Below are positions 10,298-21,240 of a DNA stretch of 64,000 bases, one piece after another. Both the position numbers and the translations under genes were made by a program. Position 1 is the stretch's first letter. Every line of letters starts with the position of its first letter. Source of the stretch: Tretioscincus oriximinensis (taxonomy: Eukaryota > Chordata > Lepidosauria > Squamata > Gymnophthalmidae). The DNA is taken from assembly GCA_022410635.1 (NCBI GenBank), contig JAJVDF010000230.1:1484376-1548375 (forward strand), in the 5' to 3' direction. The notes beneath the pieces are model-generated. The model was not told the DNA's origin. It searched no databases and saw nothing but the letters and a program-made list of their open reading frames with translations.

Positions 10298-11067
10298 CCA
10301 GTGTGCAGCAGCAGCAAAAAAGGCAAATTCCATGTTGGGGATCATTAGGAAAGGAATTGAAAATAAGTCAGCAAATGTTGTTTTGCCTCTTTATAAATCT
10401 GTGGTGAGGCCACATTTGGAATACTGTGTTCAATTCTGGTCGCCACATCTCAAGAGGGATATTTTGGAACTGGAGAAGGTGCAGAAAAGGGCAACAAAAA
10501 TGATCAAGGGTCTGGAGCACCTCCCTTACGAAGCAAGGCTGCAACGTCTGGGCCTCTTCAGCCTTGAAAGGAGACGTTTGAGGGGTGATCTGATTGAAGT
10601 GTACAAAATCATGCNTGGGATCGACAGNGTGAATAGAGAAAAAATGTTTTCTCTATCACACAACACAAGGACCAGAGGGCACTCCTTAAAACTGTTGGGT
10701 AGAAAAGTGAGAACAGACAAAGGAAAGTATTTTTTCACCCAGAGGGTCATCGGCCTGTGGAATTTACTTCCTGAAGAGGTAGTGGTAGCTAACAGCTTGG
10801 ATAGTTTCAAGACAGGACTAGACAGGTTTATGGANACNAAGGGTATAAATGGATACTAGGATAGTTGTCTGGATGTAGCCTCCGGGATGGAGCAACAGGC
10901 AGGACTCTTGAAATACCATTTGCAGGGAGTCACGAACAGGAGCAGCATATTTTGCTTTCCTCTGTTCAGACTGCCCAGGTGCATCTGGTGGGCCTTTGTG
11001 TGACACAGAATGCTGGACTCGATGGGCTGTGGCCTGATCCAGTATGGCTCTTCTTATGTTCTTATGT
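10298..11067 (+). mobile_element. CR1-family LINE, 5'-truncated (RT C-terminus and 3' tail)
   Basis: An almost uninterrupted frame of 175 codons ends the pol protein: the motif LYKSVVRPHLEYCVQFWSPH, then KVQKRATKMIKGLEHL, LGLFSLERRRLRGDLIEVYK and WNLLPEEVVVA, the conserved C-terminal part of CR1-clade reverse transcriptases. After the stop at about 10859 follows a ~200 bp 3' tail ending in two TTCTTATG units, the short 3' repeat typical of CR1. Three codons contain N. The copy is 5'-truncated and cannot move by itself. The near-intact frame suggests a fairly recent insertion. Confidence 0.92.
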
Positions 11068-13214
11068 ACCCTTTCGTCTGCACGGGGCTTTAAACTAACC
11101 TGCCTGGAAAACAAAACATGAAGAAAATGAAGTGTGAGATGAAATGGATTGGGCTAATTGGAATGGATTGAGGTAGAATATACAATGTGTATGCTAGGAA
11201 GCAAATGGAAGAAAAGAACGCTTGAAGCGACCTTAGAGCAATGAATAAATCTTTCAGAAGCAGCCAGTTGTTTTGTTGTTTTTAAGCGCTTTAAGAGTAT
11301 TACGTGCTGCCTCCAAATGCTGCATACTTGTCTTACTATATTTGAATTTATTGGAATAAATAACGCAAGGAATTGCTCCTTTCTGAAATATCTGAATACA
11401 AAAGAATAAGTGACATCCGGATGAATTCCTTTTCTAATGTGCATCTCGTTGCATGAGATAACAAGAATCTGTTAAGGCAAAAATGGGTGCAAGATGAGGG
11501 AGCTCAAGTAAGTGTAGGGAATATGTGTGGCAGGTATGGGAAGGAAATGACAACTATAAAAATAATATACATTAATTTATATTAATGGGGGACAGGAAAA
11601 TGATTCCAAGATGATACAGGATCCCTGTACAGNTATAGCACATCACAAGGCTACCATCTAAATGCTGACATGGATACAATGATAGGGGGCTCATATGTGG
11701 GTGGATCATGATGATTTAACGTGGTGCTGGGAAATGGTCATAGATGAATTAAACAGAATAACAATGGGAAATTTCCCTAGAAGTATAGAAACTATAGTCC
11801 TTAACCACATCCTAAATGTAAATATAAACTGAGAAAATGTATACATTAATAAAAATAAAATTCGGCCAGCGCATATGGTTTTGACAAGAGGCTAAAAGGA
11901 TTATTTGAAAGGAAGTTATCATCATGGTACAAATATAGGGCAGATGTGATGTTTGAGGTCTGTCTACTCAACTTACTAATTGGAAATAGGAATTGGTCCA
12001 GAATCACGAGGATAGTATGTTCCAGAGAAACAAGATATATAGAAAAANGAAGGACCTAGAACATCTACACTGTATGCAGGGGGAAGGAGGGGAAGAAGAG
12101 AATTAGATGTGTTGTTTTTTTTCTGTATGATGTCTTTTTCTGTATGATTTGTATGTGTCTCCGTAAAATAATAAAAATATAACAAAAAATCATTGTATGA
12201 GATATAGCTTATCAATACAGTCTTGTGGTAAATTTATTTTAGCAACCTCTAAATTGATGTGGTAATTTCATGCCCTTGTGTTGTTAATAATTGTTATACA
12301 TTTTGATCATGCAGTTAGATCACTTGTGAGTGAGATGAAAGAAAAAATTACCATAAGTGCTTGCTTGGTTTCAGCTATCCAANCCATGTCATTAACAGGC
12401 CTTGCCTGTGATGACATGTGAAGAAATAAAGTGGAATCCTATTGCTTCTTCCTTCTGTTTCCTTATACATTGGTCAGATATGGTGACCCCTAAATTCTGT
12501 AAGGAAGAGCCAAGCAGTCTGTCACAGCCCCTTATTGCCCAGGTGTGGCTGATTGAACAAACTATCCTGTCATGTCTTCTTAGAACAGTTATGAAGAATA
12601 TATAAAATAACACTGCATGCAAATACAGGTATTTGCAAAAGCAATGATAGCAAAACAAGCCAGCATATGGAAATAAGAGATTGCTATTATGAGAAACCCA
12701 AGATTGACAACAGACTTTCAGCAACAGTGACATTACAGGACAGCACCTTAATAGTCTGGGACTATATCTGGAATGTCACAGCTATAAATCCTGTCTTTGG
12801 AGGCATCCAAAATGTTACATTAACAACATAAGATAAAGAGTACAAGGTTTGCTGCTTTGAATTCTGGGAAAGGCAGGCTGCAAGTGCAAAGCCACAGCCA
12901 AGAAATAATAACAGTCAACACTGTGTTGATAAAAAGGCTGTGTTTCCATATGCCCAGTGGAGAATATCCATAATTTCATTTATACACAACTTCAAATTCC
13001 ATAATTCCCTGTGGGAGGAGGCATGGAAATTAATGAATTAGCTGATGGCTGTCCACATAGCAGGTGCAAAGCTGAAACAAAAAGTAGGTAGTGTTCTGGA
13101 GTTCTGATTATATTTTAGGAAAAAAATCACTTAATTTTGTTCCATTTACATGCCTCCGTTAAGGTGCTGCTCTGATATTATTTTTAATCCAGCTTCAATC
13201 CCGAAGGAGTAGAC
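11068..13214. other. No gene recognised
   Basis: AT-rich non-coding DNA. The stretch 11960-12190, with a purine-rich GGGGGAAGGAGGGGAAG run and AATAATAAAAATAT, resembles an L1 3' end, but I cannot confirm it. No RNA gene seen. Confidence 0.45.
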
Positions 13215-13355
13215 TAAGGCCTTGTCCACATGGAGCCTTATCCTGGGCTATACTCAGAATAGGAGCCTGGCATCCACATGCAGGCCCCGAATGTGGATGA
13301 CCAAGCTCTGTCCCCAGATGTTACTCAGAATAAGGCTCTGTGTGGACAGGGCCTA
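13215..13355. mobile_element. MITE-like element with terminal inverted repeats
   Basis: The left end TAAGGCCTTGTCCACATGG and the reverse complement of the right end (TAGGCCCTGTCCACACAGAG) match, and the similarity goes on into GAGCCTTAT and CAGAAT. The whole is 141 bp and nearly palindromic. No convincing target duplication is seen, so the superfamily stays open; the TIR style is hAT-like. Confidence 0.5.
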
Positions 13356-13547
13356 AACCAGGAAAAAAACAGTCTGAAGATATCAGAACAGCACCATGAT
13401 CTTTTATTACCTCTTTTAATCCTTTGGATTTGCTGATTTTGGGAAGAAGGGATAGGATAATAGGCTAAAGAATGAAATTTATTGGAGGGACCTGGCAGCT
13501 ATGGTAAAAGCAGTGGGATCATACCCCAAAATACCAGATCAAAGATG

Positions 13548-13740
13548 AGCAAAGGGGCTAGTAGCACTTNGAGACTAACAGGAGAAAAGTGGGTGGCATA
13601 AGCTTTCGTAGACACATCTACTTCTTCAGATGTGCCTACAAAAGCTGATGCCACCCATTTTTCTCCTGTTAGTCTCTAAGCGCTACTAGCCCCTTTGCTG
13701 GACTTTCTATTGGACTAACACGGCTATTTCTCTAGTGAAA
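13548..13740 (+). mobile_element. Penelope-like element tail in inverted-pair form
   Basis: A minus-strand tail piece (13548-13632) is joined head to head with a plus-strand tail piece (13634-13740), giving a ~190 bp hairpin. Both pieces show the family tail: GGGCTAGTAGCACTT, AGACTAACAGGAGAAAA and TGCCACCCA. The flanks carry a 13 bp target duplication with one mismatch: CAGATCAAAGATG at 13535-13547 and CAGATTAAAGATG at 13741-13753. The element therefore inserted as one unit with an inverted 5' part. It contains no coding sequence. Confidence 0.85.
13604..13629 (-). other. Hammerhead-like stem in PLE tail (copy 2)
   Basis: On the minus strand: CTGAAGA, A, stem GTAGAT/GTCTAC with one G-U wobble, then GAAA. 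Same layout as copy 1 at 721-746. Confidence 0.4.
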
Positions 13741-13753
13741 CAGATTAAAGATG

Positions 13754-14697
13754 GTATGAGAAATCCTGCATTAACTTAAAAATATTACCAACTTGCTGGA
13801 GGTCCCCTATCCTGGATGCATTGCATTGCCTCAGTGGGCATATAGTAATTCACTACATAGCGGGGGTGGGATGGGGAAGAAAAGCAACTTTGCCAGTAAG
13901 TTCCCAAGTATCTGATCTGATGGCTTGAAAAAGCAGATCTGGCACCTGTTTTTCCTTTGTTGAAGGATAATGCCAACCTCCCTGTAAGGCTGCTGTTTTN
14001 CCAGCTTTATCTGGAAGGCCCTAAGTGTAGCAGCTGCCTGTTTGGGGTTAAAGTGGTCATGGTTTTGATAGTGGAAATCGGTGTTGAAATCAGTGTAATT
14101 TGCTTCCAAGTAAACAGCTATGCTTGGAGAGTGAAATATTGTGGTTGTATATCTTATTTGTGCCAGTTCTGTTGTAACCTTAGGGTTCGGGATTGTCCTC
14201 CTGCTGCTATCTATTCATCAGTAGGAATACGTAACTTTTAAAAATAATGTAGTGGGCCAGAGTTTTCCCTGAAGAACTTGGAAAAATAGAAACAAAAGGT
14301 TGAGATTTGGGACTTATCAGTTGACACTTCTTACTGAGATTTTTGCTTGTTTATAAAGAACTGTGCAAACTGTTTTCTCATTCTTTCTAATATCCAAAGA
14401 GCAGGGATTTTGNTATTGAAAAAATTCATCACTGTATGCGTAATATCAGCTTACTTTACCATAACAAGGCATTTTTAAGCTCTAAAAGAAAGAAATGAAA
14501 AAAATCTCATGGCATTTAACTGCATTTAATTTTTAACTACTAAAAGCAAAGTTTTTATTCAGATAACAGATCTTATACATATTAGGTACCAAGAAGTGTA
14601 GAGGGCAGTGGTCTCACCAAGAGAAATGAAGGCTCTCTCCACACTGGAACGTGTCCTGGAACTCGGATTTATCTTAAGACTAATGGAATTAAGCCCA
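13754..14697. other. No gene recognised
   Basis: Non-coding DNA. No domain-bearing frame and no repeat I can name before the pyrimidine tract begins. Confidence 0.5.
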
Positions 14698-15275
14698 CTG
14701 CTTCTTATCTTTTTCTCTTTTCTTCTTCTCTTTTTTGTTTTCTTCTCTTTTCTTCTTTTTTCCTNCCTTTCTTCTCCTTCTGCTCTCCTTCTTTTCATCT
14801 CTTTTTCTTCTCTTCTTCTCTTCTTCTTCTCTTCTTCTCTTTGTTCCCATTCATGCCTCCAACCACTTCATCCCTCTCTTGCTCCTCCAACCCCCCATTC
14901 CCTTGCTGCTTCTTTGTTATGTTCTTTCTTTCCATTTTCCTTTCTTTCCTTTTTATTTTTCTTCCCTTGCATCTTANATTCCTTCCTTTGTTTTTCCTTT
15001 CCATCTATCCCCTCTTCCTCTCATTTCCCCCTCCCTTTTTCTTCTCTTCCTCTTTTCTTCTTCTCCTCTCTTCCCTCCCTCCCTCTCTTCTTCCCTCCCT
15101 CCCTCCCCCTGGGGCCCCATCATACCTTCTTCTTCTTTTTCTTCTTCTTCCTCCTACTCCTCTTCTTCCTTTCTTCTTCTTCCTCCCTCCCTTCTCCCTT
15201 CTGCCTCCCCCCTCCCTCATTATCTCTTATCTTCCTGTTCTGTACCCTGCCCTCCTTTTGCCTCCTCCCCTCAGA
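14698..15275 (+). repeat. Long polypyrimidine tract (CT-rich)
   Basis: About 580 bp in which the plus strand is overwhelmingly C and T, built from TTCTTC, TCTTTT and CCTCCC units with only rare purines. It produces several long spurious reading frames (Phe/Leu/Ser/Pro-rich on one strand, Arg/Lys/Glu-rich on the other) up to 305 codons, which should not be taken as genes. Strong strand asymmetry of this kind can form triplex (H-DNA) structures. Confidence 0.9.
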
Positions 15276-15286
15276 AACAGTGAAGT

Positions 15287-15330
15287 TTTGTCTATTCCTA
15301 GAGTGGCCATCTGCACTAGGAATAGACAAA
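15287..15330. other. Perfect 15 bp hairpin
   Basis: The arms 15287-15301 and 15316-15330 are exact reverse complements (TTTGTCTATTCCTAG against CTAGGAATAGACAAA), separated by a 14 nt loop. It directly follows the pyrimidine tract. It may be the remains of a MITE or a small RNA hairpin; the arms are short for a microRNA precursor. Confidence 0.7.
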
Positions 15331-15417
15331 GAGAGGTTCCAGTCACCATTTCTAAGCTGCACTCTATGCAAGCAGCATGGAGGCATTGAAGGTAAATGGT
15401 GCAGGAGGGAGGCAACC

Positions 15418-15468
15418 GGGGCGGGGGCGGGGGGGAGAGAGAAGAGGGTAGCACTGGGGGGAGGGGGG
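15418..15468 (+). other. G-quadruplex-type tract
   Basis: At least five G runs of 4 to 7 (GGGGCGGGGGCGGGGGGG, then GGGGGGAGGGGGG) occur within about 50 bp on the plus strand. This meets the usual four-run G-quadruplex pattern. No linked gene is visible. Confidence 0.7.
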
Positions 15469-15529
15469 ACAGATGTAGTAGTGGGAGGCGACTCAGCACA
15501 TGGGGGTGGACCATACACAAAATGACATC

Positions 15530-17367
15530 ACAATCTGCCGGCTCATTTATGCTTTATAGTATGGGATTATGGCAGGCTACAGCCTACAGTGTACGCTACA
15601 CTCTACATTAGCATATGGATGAGAAGTCCCTATTCTTAATTATATCCCAAAATAAGGCTCAGGGCTGAAAGAGGCGGAAATCCTTTAGTCCAGTGTTGAT
15701 TTCAATGCAGTGTAGGTGTAACTGGATGTTTAAAGTAGTTGTGGAATAATACATACGAACCAATATTGATTTAGTTCTCGGATGAATAGATCCAGTCACT
15801 TGTTTCTGCAGCTCCATCAGTTTTGACATTATCAGTTTCTTACTTGTGCAAATTTATTGATGACAGCAGAGCAACTGCTTTATATACTATCTGTTTTATA
15901 TACTCACCTTCTCTGGACACAACGGGATGCTCAAGGCTGTACTGGACAAAAGCATGTATAGGACAAAGTACCTTCTGCTGCTTTTTAAAAAATAACATTT
16001 TTTAAAAAAACCTTCCAGTCCACTGCCCATAATTTTCAATTTCAAGTCTTACTGTTTCATTTGCACAGATTTCAACATGTTCACAAGATGGCAGCCTTGC
16101 CAGTCTTGTTGCTGCCAAACAATTAAAATGCCAATAGCTTGACAGAATTGTGGTTGAACTGCTGTGGCATCACATTGCCAGATGGTTACAGTGCTGTGTC
16201 AGGGCTGGTATAGTCATTGGGGATGTTTCATAGAAATTGCCATTTAATCTCCGTTCAGAATATGTAGCCAAGTGGGTTGTAGTACCTTTGAGACTAACAG
16301 GAAAAAGGTAAGCAACATCTTCAGATCCTCGTAGTAAATAGGTTGTTTAGTTTGCAGATAAAAATAGTGCTGGATATTTTGCACTTAAAAACTTTCCTGA
16401 CATTGATTCCTTTAGTAGAGCATGTACTGAGATCCATCCGACATTAACGCACAGGGACATTAATGTTAGATGGATTTTGTCGGCTATGCCACTGAGACAG
16501 GTTTGGAAACCACNCAAAAGGCTTATAGACAACAGCAGGGACAATGCTTAATTATCGTTATATTTAGAATTCTCCTATCAGGGTCTGCAGGCTCCCTATA
16601 AGCAGGGATAGGCTTAGCTATTGTGAGATCCAATCTAGGCAATTTGAGTAGAAGGTTTGGGTTTAAAATCATTTTAAGAAACAAATGCTGTTACATTATA
16701 TTACACATTATAATACACTTGTGTATTCATAAGTTTAATAAACAAAAGTGACAAAGCTCCTTTCACTATGTGGCGTACTCTGGATAATTATCAAGGTTTC
16801 TTGTGATAGTCCTTGAGGACCCTCATGCAAATGACAGGTCTCCATTCCTAGATAGTGTGGACAGTGCCTTAGGTTAGGTAGCGTCAGAAGCCATAAATTT
16901 GATTTTTTCCCCCCTCTGCATTTGAGTGCAGAGCTGTTATTCCCTTCTGACACAATTGTGATGATTCTCACTGTTTTTTTCATTTTCTTTTCCTAGCCTT
17001 CTGCATTTTGGTGGTCAGAACTCCACTGCCAGTAACAAGACTTGCAGATATTCCAGTATGTCTACATTGGGTACTTCATTGTTTAACGACAGTGAAATCT
17101 TTTAAGGAAAGAAAAGTGCATTTGAGATCTATCCTGATCATATCGGATATTAATCACTAGAGGGCACCCTGCATTCATAGCTTTAATTGCCTTGAACTCT
17201 GTCATTAGTCAATGATTTATTAAAACAAAGGTTTCTTTACAGAAATTTTTTCCACTCACTATTTGTAGATAAATGCAAGTTCTCTGACAGTGTTTGATCA
17301 TCTCATCCTTGAACCACCCCTTCTCCTTTTGCATTCATTTTCTCCTAGCATCAGGATCTTTTCCATT
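15530..17367. other. No gene recognised
   Basis: Non-coding DNA. It includes a CTCF-like CACTAGAGGGCACC at 17155-17168. A fragment around 16270-16330 (GTAGTACCTTTGAGACTAACAGG... AGCAACATCTTCAGAT) resembles a much decayed PLE tail on the minus strand. Confidence 0.45.
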
Positions 17368-17890
17368 TAAGAAACATAAAAGGACCCCTATTGGACTGGT
17401 CCACAGCCATCTCAACCAGTATTTGGTCTCACACAGTGACCCACTAATTGCACCTGGGCAGTCTGGAGCAGAAGAATGCAACATGTTCATCTATTCTGGA
17501 CTCTGGAAATGGTATTTCAGGAATACTGCCTGTTGCACCATCCCGGATGCATTTTCAAGAGATCCACCTTAATAGCTATTGATACACTTGCCTTCCATGA
17601 ATTTACCTAATCTTATCCTAAAGCTATCCAGGCTGATACCTATCACCATCTTCTCTGGGTACAAAAATATTTTCTTTTGTCTGTCCTAACTCTTCTGCCC
17701 ATCAGCTTCAAGGAATGCCCCCCCCCCCCCCACTGGTCTTAGTGTTGTGTGATAGACATCTCATGCATGATTTTATACACTTTAGCTAACCCTTTCTTCA
17801 CATTATTTGTCCTTCCAATAAAAAGCATGGGTTGGTTTCCTTTAGTATTGTCTCATTTGGTCCCCTTGCAATCTTGAAAGCTGCTGTGCT
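17368..17890 (-). mobile_element. CR1-family LINE remnant, minus strand
   Basis: The left part has the CR1 3' tail on the minus strand (AAGAAACATAAAAGGACCCC, CCACAGCCATCTC, GCACCTGGGCAGTC, GTATTTCAGGAATACTGCC, CACCATCCCGGATGC). The right part corresponds to the RT C-terminus, with several stops and a poly-C interruption at 17719-17732. It is more diverged than 10298-11067, so it is an older copy. Confidence 0.75.
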
Positions 17891-18889
17891 TTGGAGACCG
17901 TAATGTGAGTGTGTAACTGTTCAAATGTCTCATTCAGCTACACCATTACCATGAAAAGTATGTGGAATGTTCTATCTGTGTGCTACTCGTTGCAGCACTC
18001 TACTTGAGATTTGTGATCAGATTTTATGTGTGGAATCCTGGTATTCTTAGTATTTTGAAACTAGAGGGGGTTGGTAACATATTGAAGTAATTGTTTTGAT
18101 ACTGTTTTAATACATCAATTTTNTAATGTTGTTATTTATCACTTATCCGGATTACGTGAACCAGTTGGTTCAGATAGGTAGCTTGGCAGCAGAGAAATGA
18201 GCTAGCTGCTGCGATGATGTTAAAGATATAGCTATTCATAGTGGCTTTAGTTACCACAGATCTCCCAGGCTTCACCGGTGGGATCCTGGAGACCAACTAT
18301 GTGGTTAATGGCTGACANGACTAGGGTAGAAAAGGGGGAGGGTAAAATGAAGAGACTGAAGGAAGGTATCAGGTGGAAAACAAAAGAGCTGAGTTTAATC
18401 TTGCAGCAGGTTAAGTACCCCAGCAAAAGGGGGCATGGATGAAATGACATCAAGGTAATAGCTCAGAAGGTGATTGGTAGAAGGTGGGGTCAGGCAGATC
18501 ATCTCCCAGGCTTCTCTGGTCTATGACAACTTCCTTTGCTTCTGATGGAGGANGATGATAATCCTGTTCCTTTTTTAAGCCATGTGCTCTCCTCCATTAA
18601 AGTCACTTTCTTGGTATGCCTTCAGGCTTGAGAAAAAGCAGCTAGGGTCGTTGAGGTTACCACAGAGATAAAGTGGTTAGTTGCTATGGAGACAAAGTGA
18701 CTAAACAGAAATGAAAAGATACAGAGGCTTGAGGATATTTTGCAGCAGCTTACAAAAAGGCTTTTGGCTAAAGCATCAAAAATATTCAGGGAAAGGAAGC
18801 CAAGGAAAGATGGCTAATGATTACTATAGTTTTGTTGTTGGCCACTCTGACACCTTCAGGTATAGTGTGGGGTATAAGTAAATAAATAA
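17891..18889. other. No gene recognised
   Basis: Non-coding DNA, including an (AAAT)n run near 18880-18892. No domain or RNA gene seen. Confidence 0.5.
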
Positions 18890-19310
18890 ATAATACTTGA
18901 ATTGTTTATCCCAAGAGTTTTGTCCTTACTACCAGTGAAGGAGTGTTATAGGTATTCTGAATGTCACCATATTCTGTTTCACAGTGGACAAAAATCACAG
19001 AGAGGTCAGTTATTTGCCTCTTTTACCAAGGAAGACAGTGGACATGTGACTGTATTTGAACTTACATTTGCAAGGATGGAGCCAGAAGAATTAAATTGAA
19101 TAGAATATAATAACTCATGCTAACTAAATGCTAACAAATCTCCAGGACCAGATGGCATCCTACTGAGAGTTCTTAAATAATTCAAATGGAAATTGTTGAT
19201 CTTTTAGCAAAAATATTCTCACTCTTTAAGATCAGACTCAATGCATGGAGACTGGAAGATAGCAGATGATACCTAAGCGTGTTTGAAGGTTGATGTTACA
19301 GAACCACTTT
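18890..19310 (+). mobile_element. Old CR1-family LINE, start of reverse transcriptase
   Basis: Around 19118-19290 the plus strand encodes NKSPGPDGI..RVLK and later W.LEDSR-type sequence with stops, matching the beginning of the CR1 reverse transcriptase domain. It is decayed and frame-broken. It may belong to the same old copy as the C-terminal pieces at 19744-19962 and 21036-21240. Confidence 0.6.
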
Positions 19311-19414
19311 CCAGACAGATACAGCTTGGCCGTTCTAGTAAACCTTTACTGAAAAGAGATCATATTAAAAAGAAATTATTAAAATTTATGTTCTATATAA
19401 GGTTTTGTTTCCTT

Positions 19415-19570
19415 CATTTGTTTCATTTATTTATATAGCACTATCAGAGTACAGTGCGCTGTACAGAATACAAAGGAAATACAAAATAAATACAAATATC
19501 AAAAATCAAGTATAAAACAACACAAGTTAAATTTAAGTATACAACAAGGTAGAGAAATCATTANGTCAGT
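19415..19570. repeat. Unclassified interspersed repeat fragment
   Basis: CATTTATTTATATAGCACTATC...GTGCGCTGTACAG followed by A-rich sequence has the look of a reptile SINE or LINE tail on the minus strand. I cannot name it. Confidence 0.3.
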
Positions 19571-19743
19571 TTAAGTTGAGTCAGTCATGGAAACCTCAAT
19601 ACGCCAAAGAGAAGGAAGCATTGCTGAACAATACCTCATGGTTTATGCAACTGTAAATCGTGTTCACTAACATGTTAGAATTCCTTGTGTCTGAAAATAG
19701 TTACATAAAGGTGAGATAACTCAGAAGGGTCTTTGGGACTGAA

Positions 19744-19962
19744 AACATGCAGAAAAGGAAAAACAGAATGTCTGTGGAGCTGGAATACCTTCACTGAGAT
19801 CAGACTGCAAGATCTAGGCCTCCTCAGCCTTAAAAGATTGTGTTTAAGAAGAAACTTAATTGAAATTTATGCCTGGTGTGGAAAAGATAGATAGAAAAAA
19901 AGTATTTTCTTTGCTACACGGCCTTAAAAACAGGGGTGAAGCTGATGGGCAAGAATCTTAGA
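19744..19962 (+). mobile_element. Old CR1-family LINE, RT C-terminal part (left of nested insertion)
   Basis: The plus strand encodes a diverged LGLLSLKRL.LR.NLIEIY region, the conserved C-terminal CR1 pol block, with stops. The match breaks off near 19962 in the middle of the block that normally reads R-T-D-K-x-K-Y-F-F, and resumes at 21036. The gap is filled by a younger CR1 copy. Confidence 0.7.
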
Positions 19963-21035
19963 TCTGACTTTGTCCTGGATTAGAAACTGGCTAAAAGATA
20001 GAAACAGAGGGTAGTTATAAATGGACAGTTCTCTGAGTGGAAAGAGGTAAGAAGTGGGGTACCTCAGGGGTCTATACTGGGACCTTAGCTTTTCAATATA
20101 TTTATAAATGATCTGGATGCCGAGGTAAATAGTGAAGTAGCCANGTTTGCTGACGACACTAAACTGTTCAGGGTAGTGAAAACTGAAAATTATTGTTAGG
20201 GACTCCAGAGTGATCTATTGTAATTGGGTGAGTGGGCATCAAAGTGGCAGATGCACTTCAATTTAAGCAAGTGCAAGGTCATGCACATTGGGGCAAAGAA
20301 GCCCAACTACTACCACCTGATGGGAACCAAGCTTTCTGTAACCAAGCAAGAAAAGGATCTTGGGGTGTTGGTGGACAATTCAATGAAAATGTCAACCCAG
20401 TGTGCAGCAGCAGCAAAAAAGGCAAATTCCATGTTGGGGATAATTAGGAAAGGAATCGAAAACAAGTCAGCAAATGTTGTTTTGCCTCTTTATAAATCTG
20501 TGGTGAGGCCACATTTGGAATACTGTGNTCAATTTGGTCACCACTCTTTTCAGCCTCGAAAGGCGATGTTTGAGAGGTCATCTGATTGAAATGTACAAAA
20601 CCATGCATGGGATGAACAGGGTGAATAAAGAAAAAATGTTTTCTCTATCACACAACACAAGAACCAGAGAACACTCCTTAAAACTGATGGATGGAAAAGT
20701 GAGAACAGATAAAGAAAAGTATTTTTTCACCCAGAGGGTCATTGGCCTGTGGAATTTACTTCCTGAAGAGATAGTGGTAGCTAACAGCTTGGATAGTTTC
20801 AAGACAGGACTAGATAAGTTTATGGACACCAAGTGTATAAATGGGTACTAGGATGGCTGTCTGAATGTTGCCTCCGGAGTGGAGCAACAGGCAGGACTCC
20901 TGAAATACAATTTGCAGGGAGTCATGAACAGGTGCATATTTTGCTTTCCTCTGTTCAGNCTGCCCAGGTGTGTGAGGCAGAATGCTGGCCTAGATGGGCT
21001 GTGGCCTGATCCAGTATGGCTCTTCTTATGTTCTT
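19963..21035 (+). mobile_element. Young CR1-family LINE nested in an older CR1
   Basis: Contains the RT palm region in broken frame: a GVPQGSILGP-type block near 20057 and an FADDTKLF catalytic block near 20148, then the C-terminal region (ANSMLGIIRKGIENKSANVV; LYKSVVRPHLEYC; NLLPEEIVVANSLDSFKTG) and the 3' tail ending with TTCTTATG. There is an internal deletion near 20530, where the block after HLEYC is joined to the LERR block in another frame. Similarity to 10298-11067 is high. It is flanked by the two halves of a more diverged CR1. Confidence 0.85.
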
Positions 21036-21240
21036 AAGTATTTTTGACCCAGAAAGTCACCAGTCAATGGAATTCCTTTACTAAGGGATGACAGCAACCA
21101 GCCTGATCAGCTTTAAGAAAGGGATAGATGTACAAATTTATCAGTGATTATTAGAATGGATGTCTAGATGGTGTCTCTTAAATTGGAGGGTCAGACAAGA
21201 CGGCTCTGTTTAAAGGCCATTCTTAGGGAGTCCAGAGTAG
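21036..21240 (+). mobile_element. Old CR1-family LINE, right of nested insertion
   Basis: It resumes the RT C-terminus (AAGTATTTTTGACCCAGAAAG, the equivalent of the KYFFTQRV block, then W-N-like MEFLY and SLISFKKGID) and the 3' tail in diverged form. It continues 19744-19962 across the young insertion. Confidence 0.7.

Noticed and set aside
10332..10859. 175-codon frame as a possible host gene
   Set aside because: It is the C-terminus of CR1 reverse transcriptase followed by the CR1 3' tail.
14608..15525. 305-codon open frame, the longest in the window
   Set aside because: It lies in a simple polypyrimidine tract; composition is Phe/Leu/Ser/Pro only, parallel frames are equally open, and no domain is seen.
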